From the NCBI GenBank assembly GCA_022747635.1, contig JAKTNV010000001.1, forward strand, positions 28,747,990-28,811,989: 64,000 nt of DNA. The letters run 5' to 3'. A model generated the notes under the pieces. It saw nothing but the letters and a program-made list of their open reading frames with translations. It was not told the origin of the DNA and did no database searches. Positions 14,380 through 27,000 of this stretch are shown piece by piece. The stretch is from Hetaerina americana (Eukaryota; Arthropoda; Insecta; Odonata; Calopterygidae). Each line of letters starts with the position of its first letter. Positions within the stretch are counted from its first letter, which is position 1. The translations under genes were made by a program, and so were the position numbers.

Positions 14380-15440
14380 GCGCATTCCTGGCTCTCCCCT
14401 AAAACCATCCACTCTACTCTAGGCCAAATGTTTCATTTCTTCTTACCCATTATCTCTATCAGGTCTTCTTTGCACGAAAATGTTGTCATCTGTCCTATTC
14501 CACAAGGATACTTTGTTCCAAATTACTAGAGATGATACTTTCCAATACGTTTCGCATTGCCAATTCCCATTTCATTGATCAGACATTAATTTCACTTATT
14601 TTATTCAACTTTTCAATTTATTTAATTTTAGCCTTCTCCAGAAAATAACCATTCATTTCTTACACCTAATTTTCGCACACATACAAGTAGGACCCATGTT
14701 TCAACGTCATATGCTAGAACGCTCCTACTAGGGATATTTTTACATTATCTTGATTTTTTCATAGCAAATATTTGTAGGTCTGAAAGAATTTATTGTTTTG
14801 GAAAGTTTTTTTTATTGCGAATTCCATTAATCATTCTTTTCTCCTTCCCTCGTCTATTATAATTAATATCAAGGTTTTCAACACAACAAAGCTCGTTAAT
14901 TTTACTGACATTATTATTACTTGAAAGTCCTCTTTTTTTTGCCTAACACTTACATCCATTTTTTTTGGACGAAATATAAAAGCGTTTCCACTCCCCTCAC
15001 ATTAGTATTCTCTCACATTCTCAGCTTTAGAAAACCTTAACACAGGACCGCTGAGGGGAAGTTCTCATATAAAAAATAATTGATAAATTGAGAATAAATA
15101 TATACACCCAGAAAATTGGAGTGTGTTTCCATGAAATTTTTTCAGTTGTTTATTTTTGATGATTTCGAATCCATTCTCTTCACATGACCAAAACAGAGCA
15201 TTACGCATACTTCGAGCGGGTCTATTACAAGTACATTCAATACACGTTAATCCAAGACCCACTCAATCCTCACCCTATCTCTCCTGTTTTTACTTCCATG
15301 TGTTCATAATTTTTTTTACATTTCTCAAGTATCCCGTACTTACCCACCGTATTTTTCCGACATGCATTTACTGACAGACCCAAGTTTCACTCCAATACAA
15401 TAATGTAAGGAGTACACTTCCATACAACAGAGAAAAAAAT
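14380..15440 (-). mobile_element. Probable LINE 3'-end relic(s)
   Basis: Minus-strand translation shows a WSETWVCQ-like segment near 15390 and an AYDVETWVLL-like segment near 14720. Both resemble the YGSETW motif found late in endonuclease-RT LINE proteins. A stretch near 15190-15230 (ALFWSCEENGFE) resembles the following GHVKRM motif. There are many stops. The two ETW motifs suggest two fragments or a duplication. The evidence is weaker than for the other LINEs. Confidence 0.42.
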
Positions 15441-18400
15441 TATTTTTGCATTGTATTTGGGCTCAGCTTTTTTTCAGACTAGTTGAAAAGGTTGCGCTCG
15501 AAGTCGGTCATTTATATGTCATTGGCTCCCGAAAAGGGCATTATTATGAATTATAATCATTGTGTCACAACTTCTGATTTGAAACGAGAAAGAAGAAAAT
15601 AAAGTCATAGAAGAAAGTACACATGTACATAAACAATAATATATAAGATAGATAAACAACTAATTTAGGACTCATAAGGTGATTTAAGATGCAGGGCAAC
15701 CATCGTGGCTACGCAGAATAGATGGTGCGTCGGTTGATAACAAAGAGCTGCATCAACTGCTTATCTCATTCCAACTCCTAAGCTCTCATAGGCAATGGAA
15801 GAATACAGGCTACTTTATTTAATCGTGAAGTAATCGAAGATTAGACGTCAGAAAACTAGGTTTCATCATTAACTATTTATAGTACGAAGAAATTAATGCT
15901 TTGTTTACACTGGCGTTCCATGAACGCGAGCGGGGAATACGAGAGCCAGTATCCAAGGGCATAAATATAGAAGACCTTCCATTGTTGAGTCTTCCTGACG
16001 TCAGCGGACTATAAACATAAGCCACCACGTGTATCGGAGGAATACTGCGACCACGGAGCATGAGGCAAAAGCCGAAAATGGGGTCGAAGAGGAGGGGGTA
16101 CGAGAAAAACGAAGTGGGAAGGGACGAGAAATGAAGTGGGGAGTCAAGAGTCAGAGAAAAAGACCTTGTCAAACTATCTTTCCTCTCAATACGTAATCGA
16201 GCGGGCCATGTGGAAAAGTTTCACCCTCGTTTTCCTTCTCATTGTCTTATCGCAAAATTCAGTTTTTACGAAAAGTAAGAGATAAATATCCATGAACATG
16301 TGGAAAAAGTTAAATTATCACTGTCACTGTCACAGTCACAACGACGATGGGACCATAGGTACTAAACCAGTTTTCGACGTGGATTTTAACTTATTTTTGG
16401 TTTCATTTATATATCATATATACTATATTTATTTGTGTGTATACATCCCTACACCGATTATTCTGTTATTACCAACGCAAGGGGCCTAGAGTGGCAATTG
16501 AGTGAAGACAAACGTAACGATTTTTAAAATTCCATCTTTGCAGAAGACAATTTTTAATTAATTAAGGGCCCTCCCCGGTGAACCAGAAGACATATCTCTC
16601 GCACTATCCTTAATTAAATAAAAATACACAGTTCCAATCTCATTTTGGTGTTTCCCCTCCTTCGAACTGGATGATAAGACTGCCGAAATTAGCTCAGGGA
16701 ACCCACAGTCAGGGAAATCCCAGGGAGTTGTACTCAAAACCACACTAGCAATTCTCTGCTATTCAAATAACCGCCTCAATACAACAGTAGGCTCATAAAG
16801 TGCATGCGTTCGCTGAGAAGTACCATCTACGCTAATCGAAATAATTTGCATTCGAGGAATCATTACTCATGCAAGTGGATTTACATACAATAACAATGAT
16901 GTTAGAATAGCATTTAAAACATACAGCAAAAAATGACGAAACTAAAAGGAAGTCAATTTCATGCAAACAAACAGTCATCATCATGAGCAATCACCAAGAA
17001 TAACAGGGATACAAGAAACAAATAAACAGCAAAACAACGATTATCGCCGTTAAAGAACCAACAAAAACATAAAATCATGATTTAAACACATAGATGAAAA
17101 ACGGACGTTTCTTCAAAGAGAAAGGAAACGGAAAGTGATGTGAAGAGACAACATTTCAAGAAAATTAATGCTTTTTCTTTGGCGTACCTTGTTCTGCGAC
17201 CGCAGTCGAGAGGGAGTGCCGGGAAAGATCTGAAATGAGAAGAGAGAAAGGGGTTTTTTGGTTTGCGTGGAGGGAAGAAAAGGGGAAGGGATAAAGGGAG
17301 AAGAGAAAAAGACGGGAGGAGGGAGAAATTGCATTACTGACTTGAGTTAGTAATTAAATCCCAGAAAAGATGAGAGTTGCCCTCGGAAGAAGGAAATCTA
17401 ATGCGGCAGAGTGACTGCAGCCGGGGAAGACAGCCTCCCTCAGGAGCCTCGCGTGCTCCCCCCCTCCGCGCATGCAGGAGGAGAGCGGAGCGCGGTGACT
17501 AGAGAGCGCCGTCCATGAATTATGCCAAGCTCATTTCGGCGTTTGTTCTTTTTCCTTTTTCTTTGGCCTTACCTTCACTATCCCGTGAGTCGAACAGTCA
17601 TACGAAACCGAACCCGCCCGCGACTAGGATTTTATGAATTAAAACTGAATTTAAACAAAAAAAAACTTTCCATACGTCAGCGCTGTTGGTACGCATTTTG
17701 ACGCAGTGTTTTTATTAATTTTTACTAGTATTGTTGATTGCAGAGTGCTGCCTAGCTCAACAGCATGGTCTACGGTTGAATATTTCATTTAGGAGCAAGC
17801 CCCATTCAAGTAACCTCCGGCATTAAATTGATCAAATTCCGGTTTGTCCCCTTGCGCGGAAATATCGCGATATTCCAAAACACGACGCATAATGAACGCT
17901 TGACGTATTTCATGGACGGGGCTCGAGCACATGGGTAATAATAACCCCATTGTTCTATACATGAGCGAGTCAGTTTTCGAGTTTTAAACGGATGCGAATC
18001 TATCGTCGACAAAGTTCAAAACTCGTGATAGCAAATGAGATTGATAAAGGTACTGAAGTAGTATCCGCGCTTGATTCAGCCACGCTATTGATTGTTTCAT
18101 TGTCCTCTCTTTGGAATGAATATTCACCCACCATGTTTGTAATCAATTTTTGAAGGGGTGTAAGTAAATATCCACGAAAAGGGAGTATGACTCTATATTC
18201 CATCAAAAAACAAAATATGTTTGGAAACTGATTTATATATTTTTTAATTTTATGTGAATACACCCCGATGTTTGAATATACGCTCCAAATGCGATTCGAG
18301 GGCTCCTGCATATTTCAGATGATAAAGAATTTTCATGCATACTCGCTCTTGTCCAACTGAATTAACAAATGAAATTGGTCTGAAGATTTAGAATTTATCC

Positions 18401-20321
18401 GCCACGATGGAGCTACGAGTATGAGACTATTTAAAAACATAAAAGGGTAGTAATTGAGCGTATTAATATTTTGCGTCCCCTTTTAAAAGGCAAATGTTTC
18501 AAAAACTTGTCTTAGGTCAATCAATACTACACAGAAACAGATAAATATGCGACAGTATGCAAAATCACAGAGAAGACAACATTCAATCGACAGGAATTGT
18601 AAAAAAAAGCATTTCAAGCGAGGAAATCTTATCATCCAAAACTTGCGCACAGTTTCACAACTAATGCCGAAATCTGACATCGACAATGATTTGTGATCGG
18701 TGGCACATATAATTAAAACCATCAACTCCGACTATTATTCGAAAAATGGGTTTCAAACTTCACACTCATCGCGAGTCATACGAGAATAATAGAGAAACAC
18801 GAGGTGCGTTTCGTCAATTTTATTCATTTAAGGCAGGAAATTTTGAAAAAAAGACATCGAATAATACAAGGTGTGGTTGAAAAAATCTATTCATAAATCA
18901 TATTCCATAGCAATTAAAATTTTTATAAGAATGGATATACCGAAACAAATTTTGGCCCAAAGTCATAATTATCACCGCTGAAGTAATCATGATAAGGTAC
19001 ACCAGGTGGTGAATGACGAAAAGGGAAACTGCAATTGCAGCCAATATGGGACAGCTGTTTCACGCCATCCGCTTGAAAGCAACATAAGGCCTTCGGTACG
19101 TACATTACTTTAGTAGCGGATACCGTATTAATCTTTTTACCTGGGTCGAATTAATAATCCCCATGCAAGAGATAAAAGTCCCCGTGAAGATGTTAAACCA
19201 ATTTTGTGTTATTTTCACGTAACTAAGCAAAGCAACTAACATGCTCATTGTATTATATATAACTAAACCTTCTACCTAAGAGATGAAAGAACAGTAAGAT
19301 GAAAGCACAGAAGATGGGTGCGTCAACCCGTTTAAAGATAACAGTAATACACAAAGTAAATTATCCTAAGAATTGAGAAACATATTACTTGAAGTATTTC
19401 CGAAATATGTAAATGTGTAAGGGTGTTTAAACGCATGTATAATAAGAAATATCTGATGAAATTATAATAATACCATGATAACCAGATATTATAATATTTT
19501 GAGCTTTGATGGTCTGTCTCAAATACCAACAGCTTAAAATGTAAACAATTCCAACAGATACCTTTTACTTGGGAAAAAGTCGGCTTTTTTACATTAGCTT
19601 TGTAACTTGCGTAAATTAACGCAAATAAAAGTGAGAGAAATTGATACACAGATAACATTCTTTCATCCGCATACAAAGAGACAATATAAAATACGTAAAA
19701 TATAAAGTTACCAGACGTCAACTACGGAATATGAAATTAATTCCAATGGAGGGAAATATTTTACTCAACTTTATGCACACATTAAGCAACTACTAACATA
19801 AAAAAAGCTGTGTATTAAGTGGCTAAAATAAAGATTCGTTTAATTAGGTATTTGCTTAAGCTCTTTCCTAGTCAATGATAAATGGCCAAAGGTACGTGAA
19901 AACATAATAAAATATATTCCCAAATATTGCTACAAAAATGATTTCTTCATTCAAGCAACTGCACAAAGAGAACTCAGGGGTTGTTGGAAAGTAACAAGTA
20001 AACGCTATTGTAATTAAATAAAGCATAATAATTCTATAGAGCTACTAGGATAACCAATAATAATGCGAGATCATACAGCAACAAAATCTTAAATAATTAT
20101 TAAAAACTTGATTTCCAAAAGTAGGCCAACTGTCACCAATTCCGGAGCCAAATAACCTTAAGGCTTGATTGCAGTCAAACATGACCGCATTGCAACCACA
20201 TCATTGAGCGAACACATGAGCATTGGTGCCAACTCTTTATCATGCGTTCACAAGAAGACGATTCCAAAATGGAGCCAGAGGGGGTAAGGTATGAGAGAAC
20301 TAAGTTTCCGCAAACACTCAC
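15441..20321. other. No gene recognised (intronic)
   Basis: AT-rich sequence with purine-rich tracts at about 16060-16160 and 17238-17330, a TCACTG-type short tandem at 16318-16345, and a GC-rich patch near 17400-17520. No conserved motif was seen. Confidence 0.4.
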
Positions 20322-20461
20322 CGACATTTCCTCACTCCGGTATGCGGTGAGTGTCTGTTCGTCTTGAAGCAGCACGCAAAAGTACGGCTCCCATGCCACA
20401 AGGGGGACCTTGTCATCCTTGAGGGCATTGCTAGGCCGGTGACCCGTCACAGCTTCTTTGT
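20322..20461 (-). CDS. Internal exon encoding the first strands of a PH-like domain
   Basis: This is a 140-bp exon with strong signals at both ends. The acceptor is a pyrimidine run ending tttctttacAG, with the exon starting at 20461. The donor is TCG|GTGAGT, with the exon ending at 20322. The frame enters in phase 1 and leaves in phase 0. It encodes about 46 residues; the core reads VAWEPYFCVLLQDEQTLTAY followed by RSEEMS. That pattern (W, then yF-V-L, a polar turn, then tLtaY) is typical of PH-domain strands 1 to 3, which bind phosphoinositides or proteins at membranes. The G left by the exon at 63145 joins with AC here to give Asp, reading RIFP-D-KEAVTGHRPSNALKDD. I see no other coding frame across this interval. 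The identity of the exon is firm; the PH assignment rests on pattern recognition only. Confidence 0.78.
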
Positions 20462-20832
20462 CTGTAAAGAAATAAAAGGATTTTGTGACACATGCATCGG
20501 TATTCAAGTTGGTCCTCTGAAAAGAATCATCTCAAGCTACGTCCTCCTGAAGTAAGTCGGTAAGAACCTTCAAAAAAACAGCCATCCATGTTTTAATCCA
20601 TTTAGAAATGTGTAAGTACAGATTATGCAATCGGTAAAAGCGCCGTATCATGGATGATGGGACCGCAAAAAATCCTGCATAAAAGTGATGGTCTTGCTGG
20701 AAGACAGAGTTATCAGAAAAACTCACTGAAAATTATGTAGAAAAAAATCATATTGCCAAAAGTGTGATCATTTGCGAAAGCAACTGATTGGACCGCACAT
20801 TACTTGCGTCTTAATTTATTGTTACTTAAAGT

Positions 20833-20864
20833 AGTGGTGCCACAACCACAGTTGTGGCACCACT
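20833..20864. repeat. Perfect 14-bp hairpin
   Basis: AGTGGTGCCACAAC and its exact complement GTTGTGGCACCACT are separated by the loop CACA. The stem is G/C-containing, unlike the AT-rich context. It lies inside the large inferred intron, about 370 bp from the exon at 20322-20461. It is too short for a standard microRNA precursor. Confidence 0.6.
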
Positions 20865-21229
20865 GAACTAAGAACTAACATTAAGAAAGAAGTTGAAATT
20901 AATTACTGTTTGGCTTGAACGTATTTTGAACAATAAACAAAAAGGCATAATTCATGATAGTCGCTTCAAAAATGTTCCACAAATAGCCTAATACCAAGAA
21001 GAAATAATATCGACTCTTCCCGGTAAATAATTCTCTTCGCATTTCACTCTACGAGGTTTTACCCTTTTATGGCAGCGATGATACAATTAATTTCCTATCG
21101 TAATGATACTCACAACAAGTTTCCTTGCAGTTACGGAAAAGAAACATTCTATGGATGATCACGTTTGCTTAATACTAAGTTTACATCGCCAACGTATTAT
21201 CTAAGGTATTAACATCGCCATTCAATGGT

Positions 21230-23813
21230 TGTGTGGTCATTTTTTGGAAGTCTATCTTTTGAGGGCGGTTTTAGTCGAGACATACAGTGCAATCCTACAT
21301 TTCTTCGCGTCACCTGACATCTCAAACTGCAATAAATCGTTCTTCAATTCCGCATACATTTTATCTTCCTCCGTTACGTTCAATATCCTTATTCTTTTCC
21401 TAACTCTGCCTTGCTTGCCTAAAGTCCTCCTCCTATTACAGTATTCAGCATTCTATGCCAGTAAAAATGCTCTGAATCCATCTTTCGTCCTTCTTTGGAT
21501 TACTCCTGGCAACCATCTCTCCTTCCCCACCACCTTGTGAAATTTTCTTTGTCTAATACAACTTTGCATCTTATATCCCAACAATTTCGACGATTAGGTC
21601 CAAGACATCCTCAAGATAAGCAAACTGCACCACTTGCTCTAGTTTTTGTCTTCCGATTCTAACGTTTCACTTAACTTGCCTCTTTCTCAAAAATCAAGTA
21701 ACTTTGTTTGGCTTACCTTGATGCTCATCCCATACATACCACGTTGATTTTCTAACACGCTCAGCAATAATTACAACCCCTTGGCTGATTGGCTCACTAA
21801 AGCCGACCGATCTTCATTCCTATCTCCAGTTCTTCCCCTGCCATTTTACCATTTCCCCTTCAACAAAGTTGAAAAGCAAAGTGATGATGGGCACCTTTGT
21901 TTTAAACCTCTTCATCACACTGTCCATCCACACCCTTAATCCTTTACTCGTACCTAGGCACACTAAAGCATATACAGATTACGGTTAAGTCATCTATCCC
22001 TCCAATCTTCTCCGATCTTCTGCAATAAATTAATTAATTCTATCCTATTATACTATCAAACACCTCGAAATCTACAAAGCAAACAAATATAGCCTGATTG
22101 TATTTCCTACCACTTCCTATTAGTGAGCTTGTTACTACTATAGTATTACGTGGACCGCTCCTCTTCATGAAACCAATATGATCATCCTCGAGTAAACATC
22201 TGCCTTTCGGTCCATCCTTTTATTGAAGACCAAAAGTACCACCTTAGGTGAGCGTGAAATTAAACTTTTTCTATAGACTCCAAATAAGGCTGCATTTCCC
22301 TTTTTTGGAGTAGGAACTAACACTGATCTGACGAAACCATTTGGCCAGATTCTTCCCCCATAAATGCTACGAATAAGGCCATAAAAACTCTTTCTTCCAT
22401 GTTTTCATAACTACTTAAGTAGTTCGTAGTGGATATTATCTATCCCCACGGCCTTATTTAATTTTAATTCCCTAATGCCCTTTCTATCTCGCAATCAAAT
22501 ATGCCTGGACCTAAGCTAATCCCATCTACGTCATTATCTCTTTCTATGTCCAAACCCGTTGGCCTAATATATTTGCAATATAGATCGTCGCGTATAACTT
22601 TTACCTCTCTCAAATATTTCTAGGTTCAATTATTAATTTTCCTGCCGAATCCTTAATATTGTGTACGGATTTTGCCTTCGTACTTCCTGATAATCCTTCA
22701 CCTTTCTATGATGCGCACCTATGCATTTCACCCTTCTTTTGTAAACTCTCCACATCTTTGCATGGCGTATTCCTCCACGCTCCTATCGCGCAACTAGTTC
22801 CCGCCTCAATTTATCATTCATTTCGTTGTACTTTCCTCTGCCTAACCCTGTGCACACATTCGTCCATTTGCTCCTCACGTCTCTCTTCCTGATCAACTCG
22901 TTCGTAACCCATGACTTCCTTGTCATTTTCTTATTAACTGTTCCCATGGAGTCGTTAACGATTTTCTATATCCCTCTCTTGATGTGTTCTCATTTTTCTT
23001 TTAATGTACTCGCACGCCTGCCCCCTCTCCTAATTTTCTCCACAGCCTCCTAGTTTTGCTTTCTTTTACTTTTGGTCAATAGTTCCACATTCCATTGCTT
23101 CATCCGTCTTCCCTTTTTATCATTTTGAATCCGACGTTTCACTTCATTAGTATTAAATTATGATCAGAACCCGAACACACTCCCGGGAAGTTGTGGAAAT
23201 AAAACACGGTGTTCCTGGATCTGTGCCTAACCATAATATTGTTGAACTAATGCCTTTCTGAATACTCTGATATTTTCCATTCATACCTACAAATGTTTTG
23301 GTGCTTAAACCAAAGTTCATTATGATTAAACCTTGCCTCCTGCAGAACTCCATTGCTTTCTCCCCGAGGTCATTCCTTATTTCGTAACCGTAGTAGCCAC
23401 ATCGCCACCAGATGTCCTTTCTCCCACCATTACTTTACAATTCCCCATCACCATTAAATGATTATTTCAGGAGCACGCGCATTTATGTCCTCTTAACTGA
23501 TCGTATACCCTATCGAGGTCTCCCTCGTCATGATTGCTTGGTGGCATGTAGACCTGAACAATGGCCATGTTCGTTGGTTCAGATTTTACATCTACTAATA
23601 ATAATCTATCAGTGACCAGCTCCGTTTAGTTCACTTCTTCCTATGATTTAGTTAAATATTGTTACCATCCCATCTTTTCCAATCTTCTGTTTAACACTCC
23701 CCAGTAAGTATCGCTCCAGTAATTCCAGCCTTTCTTCTCTCTCACCTTGCACAGCCCTAAAATATGTGTAGTTCCTCTCTCCATCTCCCACTCAATTTTT
23801 TCTAATTTCCCCA
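21230..23813 (-). mobile_element. Degenerate non-LTR retrotransposon (endonuclease + reverse transcriptase)
   Basis: On the minus strand, from 23810 leftwards, translation gives an AP-endonuclease-like domain: KLEKIEWEMERGTTHILGL, then VTDRLLLVDV and MAIVQVYMPPSNHDEGD (23520-23630), then AMEFCRRQGLIIMNFGLSTK (near 23300). Reverse-transcriptase motifs follow: NKAVGIDNIHYELLK (near 22420-22460), VRSVLVPTPKKGNA (near 22290), and EQVVQFAYLEDVL (near 21630). Many stops and shifts interrupt it. The order endonuclease then RT fits the single-ORF endonuclease-RT class of LINEs common in arthropods; I do not assign a clade. The 5' end abuts a SINE at 23814; the 3' end is approximate. Confidence 0.8.
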
Positions 23814-24012
23814 AGCCTAACGGCGTGTGAAATTCTAACTTTAGGGTAGGTGGACCCGGTTCCTTTCCTTGTGGAGCCTATGGTTTGCTATGAAGATCTG
23901 GTACCCGAAAAATCACACAGCTTGTGTAAAGCTGAGGGTGCTCAGAGGTGTGCTCGCGAATCGGACTCGGGCTTTCCGATCAGTAGCACATTTCTCGACC
24001 ACTGGAATACTA
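23814..24012 (-). mobile_element. tRNA-derived SINE, family 1, copy 2
   Basis: This is the fullest copy. The tRNA-like head lies near 24012-23960 on the minus strand (AGTATTCCAGTGGTCGAGAA, with a degraded B box TCCGATTCGCG). Then come CCTCAGCTTTACAC, TGTGTGATTTTTCGGGTACC, AGATCTTCATAGC and a tail ending CACACGCCGTTAGGCTT. Its 3' tail directly abuts the endonuclease region of the LINE at 21230-23813. Confidence 0.8.
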
Positions 24013-27000
24013 TATTCCTAAACATTTTACACATAATATTAAAATTAACCTAATTTCGGCGTTGAAACTTTGTAGTCACCAAAATTGAACAATTCAATCT
24101 GAATAAAATGAGAGAAACGGAAGCGCTTTCGCGGTTTTGCCTCAATATACTGTTAAGACGCCTTTATAAGATATTTTAAATAATGGACGCGATGGCATAT
24201 CTTTGAATAATTTCATTCAATCGAAGATAGAATTATGGTTGTTGATAAATTTTATCAAAATATATCTAAGGATAAGCTAATATAAAATTGGCAACTAAAT
24301 AAATGCAGCATATGTCATAGTGAGTACGCAGACAACATAAACATATCTATCACCAGTAAAAATATATTCTTTACGGTATCCAAACATGAGCTAGAATTTA
24401 GTCTGCAGTCTACAATTTACATGAGAGGGTAAACACACCACTCCAATCTGCTCTTAAAATCATCAGGATCCCCTAAAAATCATGGGAAATACTCATCAAG
24501 AAAGGTCAAGTTTGAATTTGATCTGATTCCAATAAACCTACTTCCAATACGACTTTCCCCAAAACGACTCATTTCACACTAGGAGATACACCAAATTAAA
24601 TGCTGAACCCACAAAAAGAGCTAGCCAAAAGTCTACACCCTCTTCTTTTTCTACCTATTAATAAAATAGATTTGATAGATTTGATCCTATTTTAACCACA
24701 GACACATTCAAAATATTGAAATTAGTGTATGTTTCGTATACTTAATACTGCTGGCTTCTAAAAATATTTCCGAGATCTAATTTCACAGATGAAAAGCCCA
24801 GCAGTTTAATCTCCAAATATCGCTGACCCAGCCAAGAAGGGTTAGCCAATCTGGCTACAAAAGACCCTTCCACGGCATCTAGAAAACGAGTTTCTCGCTT
24901 ACCCTTTCACTTTCGCAAACGGCCGAGCGATAGCGCACGACCGCACGTAAATCTTCCACAAAGAAGCCATTCAACCCTTAACGCTTTAACTCTCCTGATA
25001 CAAAATTCGATTTTCACCATCCGACGCTGTTTTCCTTCAAATGTTTTCCGACTGAGAAGATAAGAACCATTGCATTCGCCGATAAGAAGAGGCGCGAGCA
25101 GGGACCAACTATGAGAAAAACCTACCAGAAAAACTCTTGTCCAAGTAAAAAGTTCTTCTTTGCAAAACAAACTGTAGTAATAATGGCTTGCCAAAGTCAA
25201 TATTTTATTATCTGCCACGTAAGTCAGTTCCTCGCGGTCCTTTGATTATCCTTAATTCGACTTTCTTATGCTTAACGGTTTGCGTGGAGCCACACCGGCG
25301 ATGAAGAGGAACACCGGCACACTCCCAGGAGAGTGGGAGAAAGATAGGCAATCGATGGCATTATTTATGAACAAAAAGAGGACGCGGAGAAAAAATAGGG
25401 TGAGAAAAGGCAAAAAGGAGACGGAGTCGAATGTGGGAGAAGGAAAAAGAAAATGAGTTAAACTAAGACGGTGACATTGCAGAGATATCCATGGAGATGA
25501 CGGGGAACACACTCTCAAAACGCCGGGACTCGTCCTACACATTTTCTCCTCCATTTCATCCCTCCAATTTCACCTTCCATTAATCTTCGCCCGTATTTTT
25601 ATACCTCGGAATGCTTCCTCTTTGGTCGCATATGTATAAGTGCTTATATTGGTGAGTTTTTTGTACTACATACTTTTATATATGTACACACAAACAATAT
25701 AGTCCGTATTATCTGCTTTTTGTCCTACATATCCCATTTCTAGATTCTCCAGATTATTCAAATAATATTTATAAATGGATCCGTGGAAGAAAGTAATTAA
25801 CGCCAAATAAACCTCAACTTCTGACTTATAATATTTCACTTCTCACCCGCCAATGAAGACCTTCATGACGTTACATTTTCATTCAAAAAATTTAAAACAA
25901 TAATTGATCATTAATATACATCGTTATATCTTATTATTAATTAATTAATTATATTGTTATATCGATCGTTAAAAATCCGATTTTTTTCACGCCATAAATA
26001 ACCACAGGAATCGCTTTATTTTAATTGAACGTAAAATTGACCTTCTTGTAAATGCCTGCATCTAGTCCTAGTTATTAGTTCATTTGTGCCACCAGGAATT
26101 TGTGAGTAATTATGTAGGGGCATGGTTTTTCTAGGAATGCGGTAGAGGTCTATAATTCAACGTTCCATCGGAAGGACGGCAAACTCCAATTGAAGATTTC
26201 TTCATATAGAATTTCCAGGATGAAACGAAATACCACCGAAAAATCTAAAATCTTCGGAATTCGAACCCGAAACCTTAGTGTTGCCAGTTGTATTGTTTTT
26301 CGTTGCATTCATTTGCAAGCTCATTACGTTGCTCTTGCGAAGTAAACTAGGCGAAATTTTACGACGAAAACCATGGAAAATCGGCAAGGAATGCATCATC
26401 ATCCAGCATTAACGTACATTATCTTAAGCCTTACCACCAACTCCGATAGTACTAATATTTCCCAGTGTTCATCATCCAATAACGTGAAACAAGAGTGTTG
26501 TCAATAGCCTCGATGACAAACCACAATATGACGATAGTACACGCTCATATTACCCCAGGCACCTTCACCTTCATTTCAGTGTAGGTGAAAGGTGTTTTTT
26601 CGCCATTTTAATCATTAACATGCTTTATGAAGGAGGCCTCCAAGCGCGTAGATTCACTCAACGTCCTTCATGGAGCATTAAACATGCCGCATAAAAGCCA
26701 TTTTATTCAAAGTTATACCCACACTATGCGGTATTACTGTCGTAATCCTTTCCTTTCTCTTCTGTGAGGTTTTGAGCCTGATAAGTTTCGATGTTGCCTT
26801 CCAACGAATGGCTTGAGGCCCATGAAAAGGGGCGTAACTCGCATGAAATGAGTCCTCCAATTAGCCGAAGACGGGCATACGAAACGATTCATTAACGGAC
26901 GAGACGCAGTGCATTTAAATTAACTGTAGAGTCAGGAATGCGCACCGAGACGACATAAACGGCACGTGCGGTGATGGATTACGCCGAAGGGTAGTGTGCA

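Larger units (their letters stand above)
10976..20321 (-). other. Inferred ~9.3-kb intron of the PH-domain gene
   Basis: This interval is bounded by donor GTGAGT at 20321 and acceptor AG at 10976; both flanking exons are in phase 0. It holds one SINE copy (13430-13580), a probable LINE 3' relic (14380-15440), purine-rich patches (about 14060-14140, 16060-16160 and 17238-17330) and a GC-rich patch near 17400-17520. No other gene is recognisable. Confidence 0.6.

Noticed and set aside
26256..26270. B-box-like GGGTTCGAATTCCG on the minus strand
   Set aside because: No A box at the right spacing and no match to the other SINE bodies in the window.
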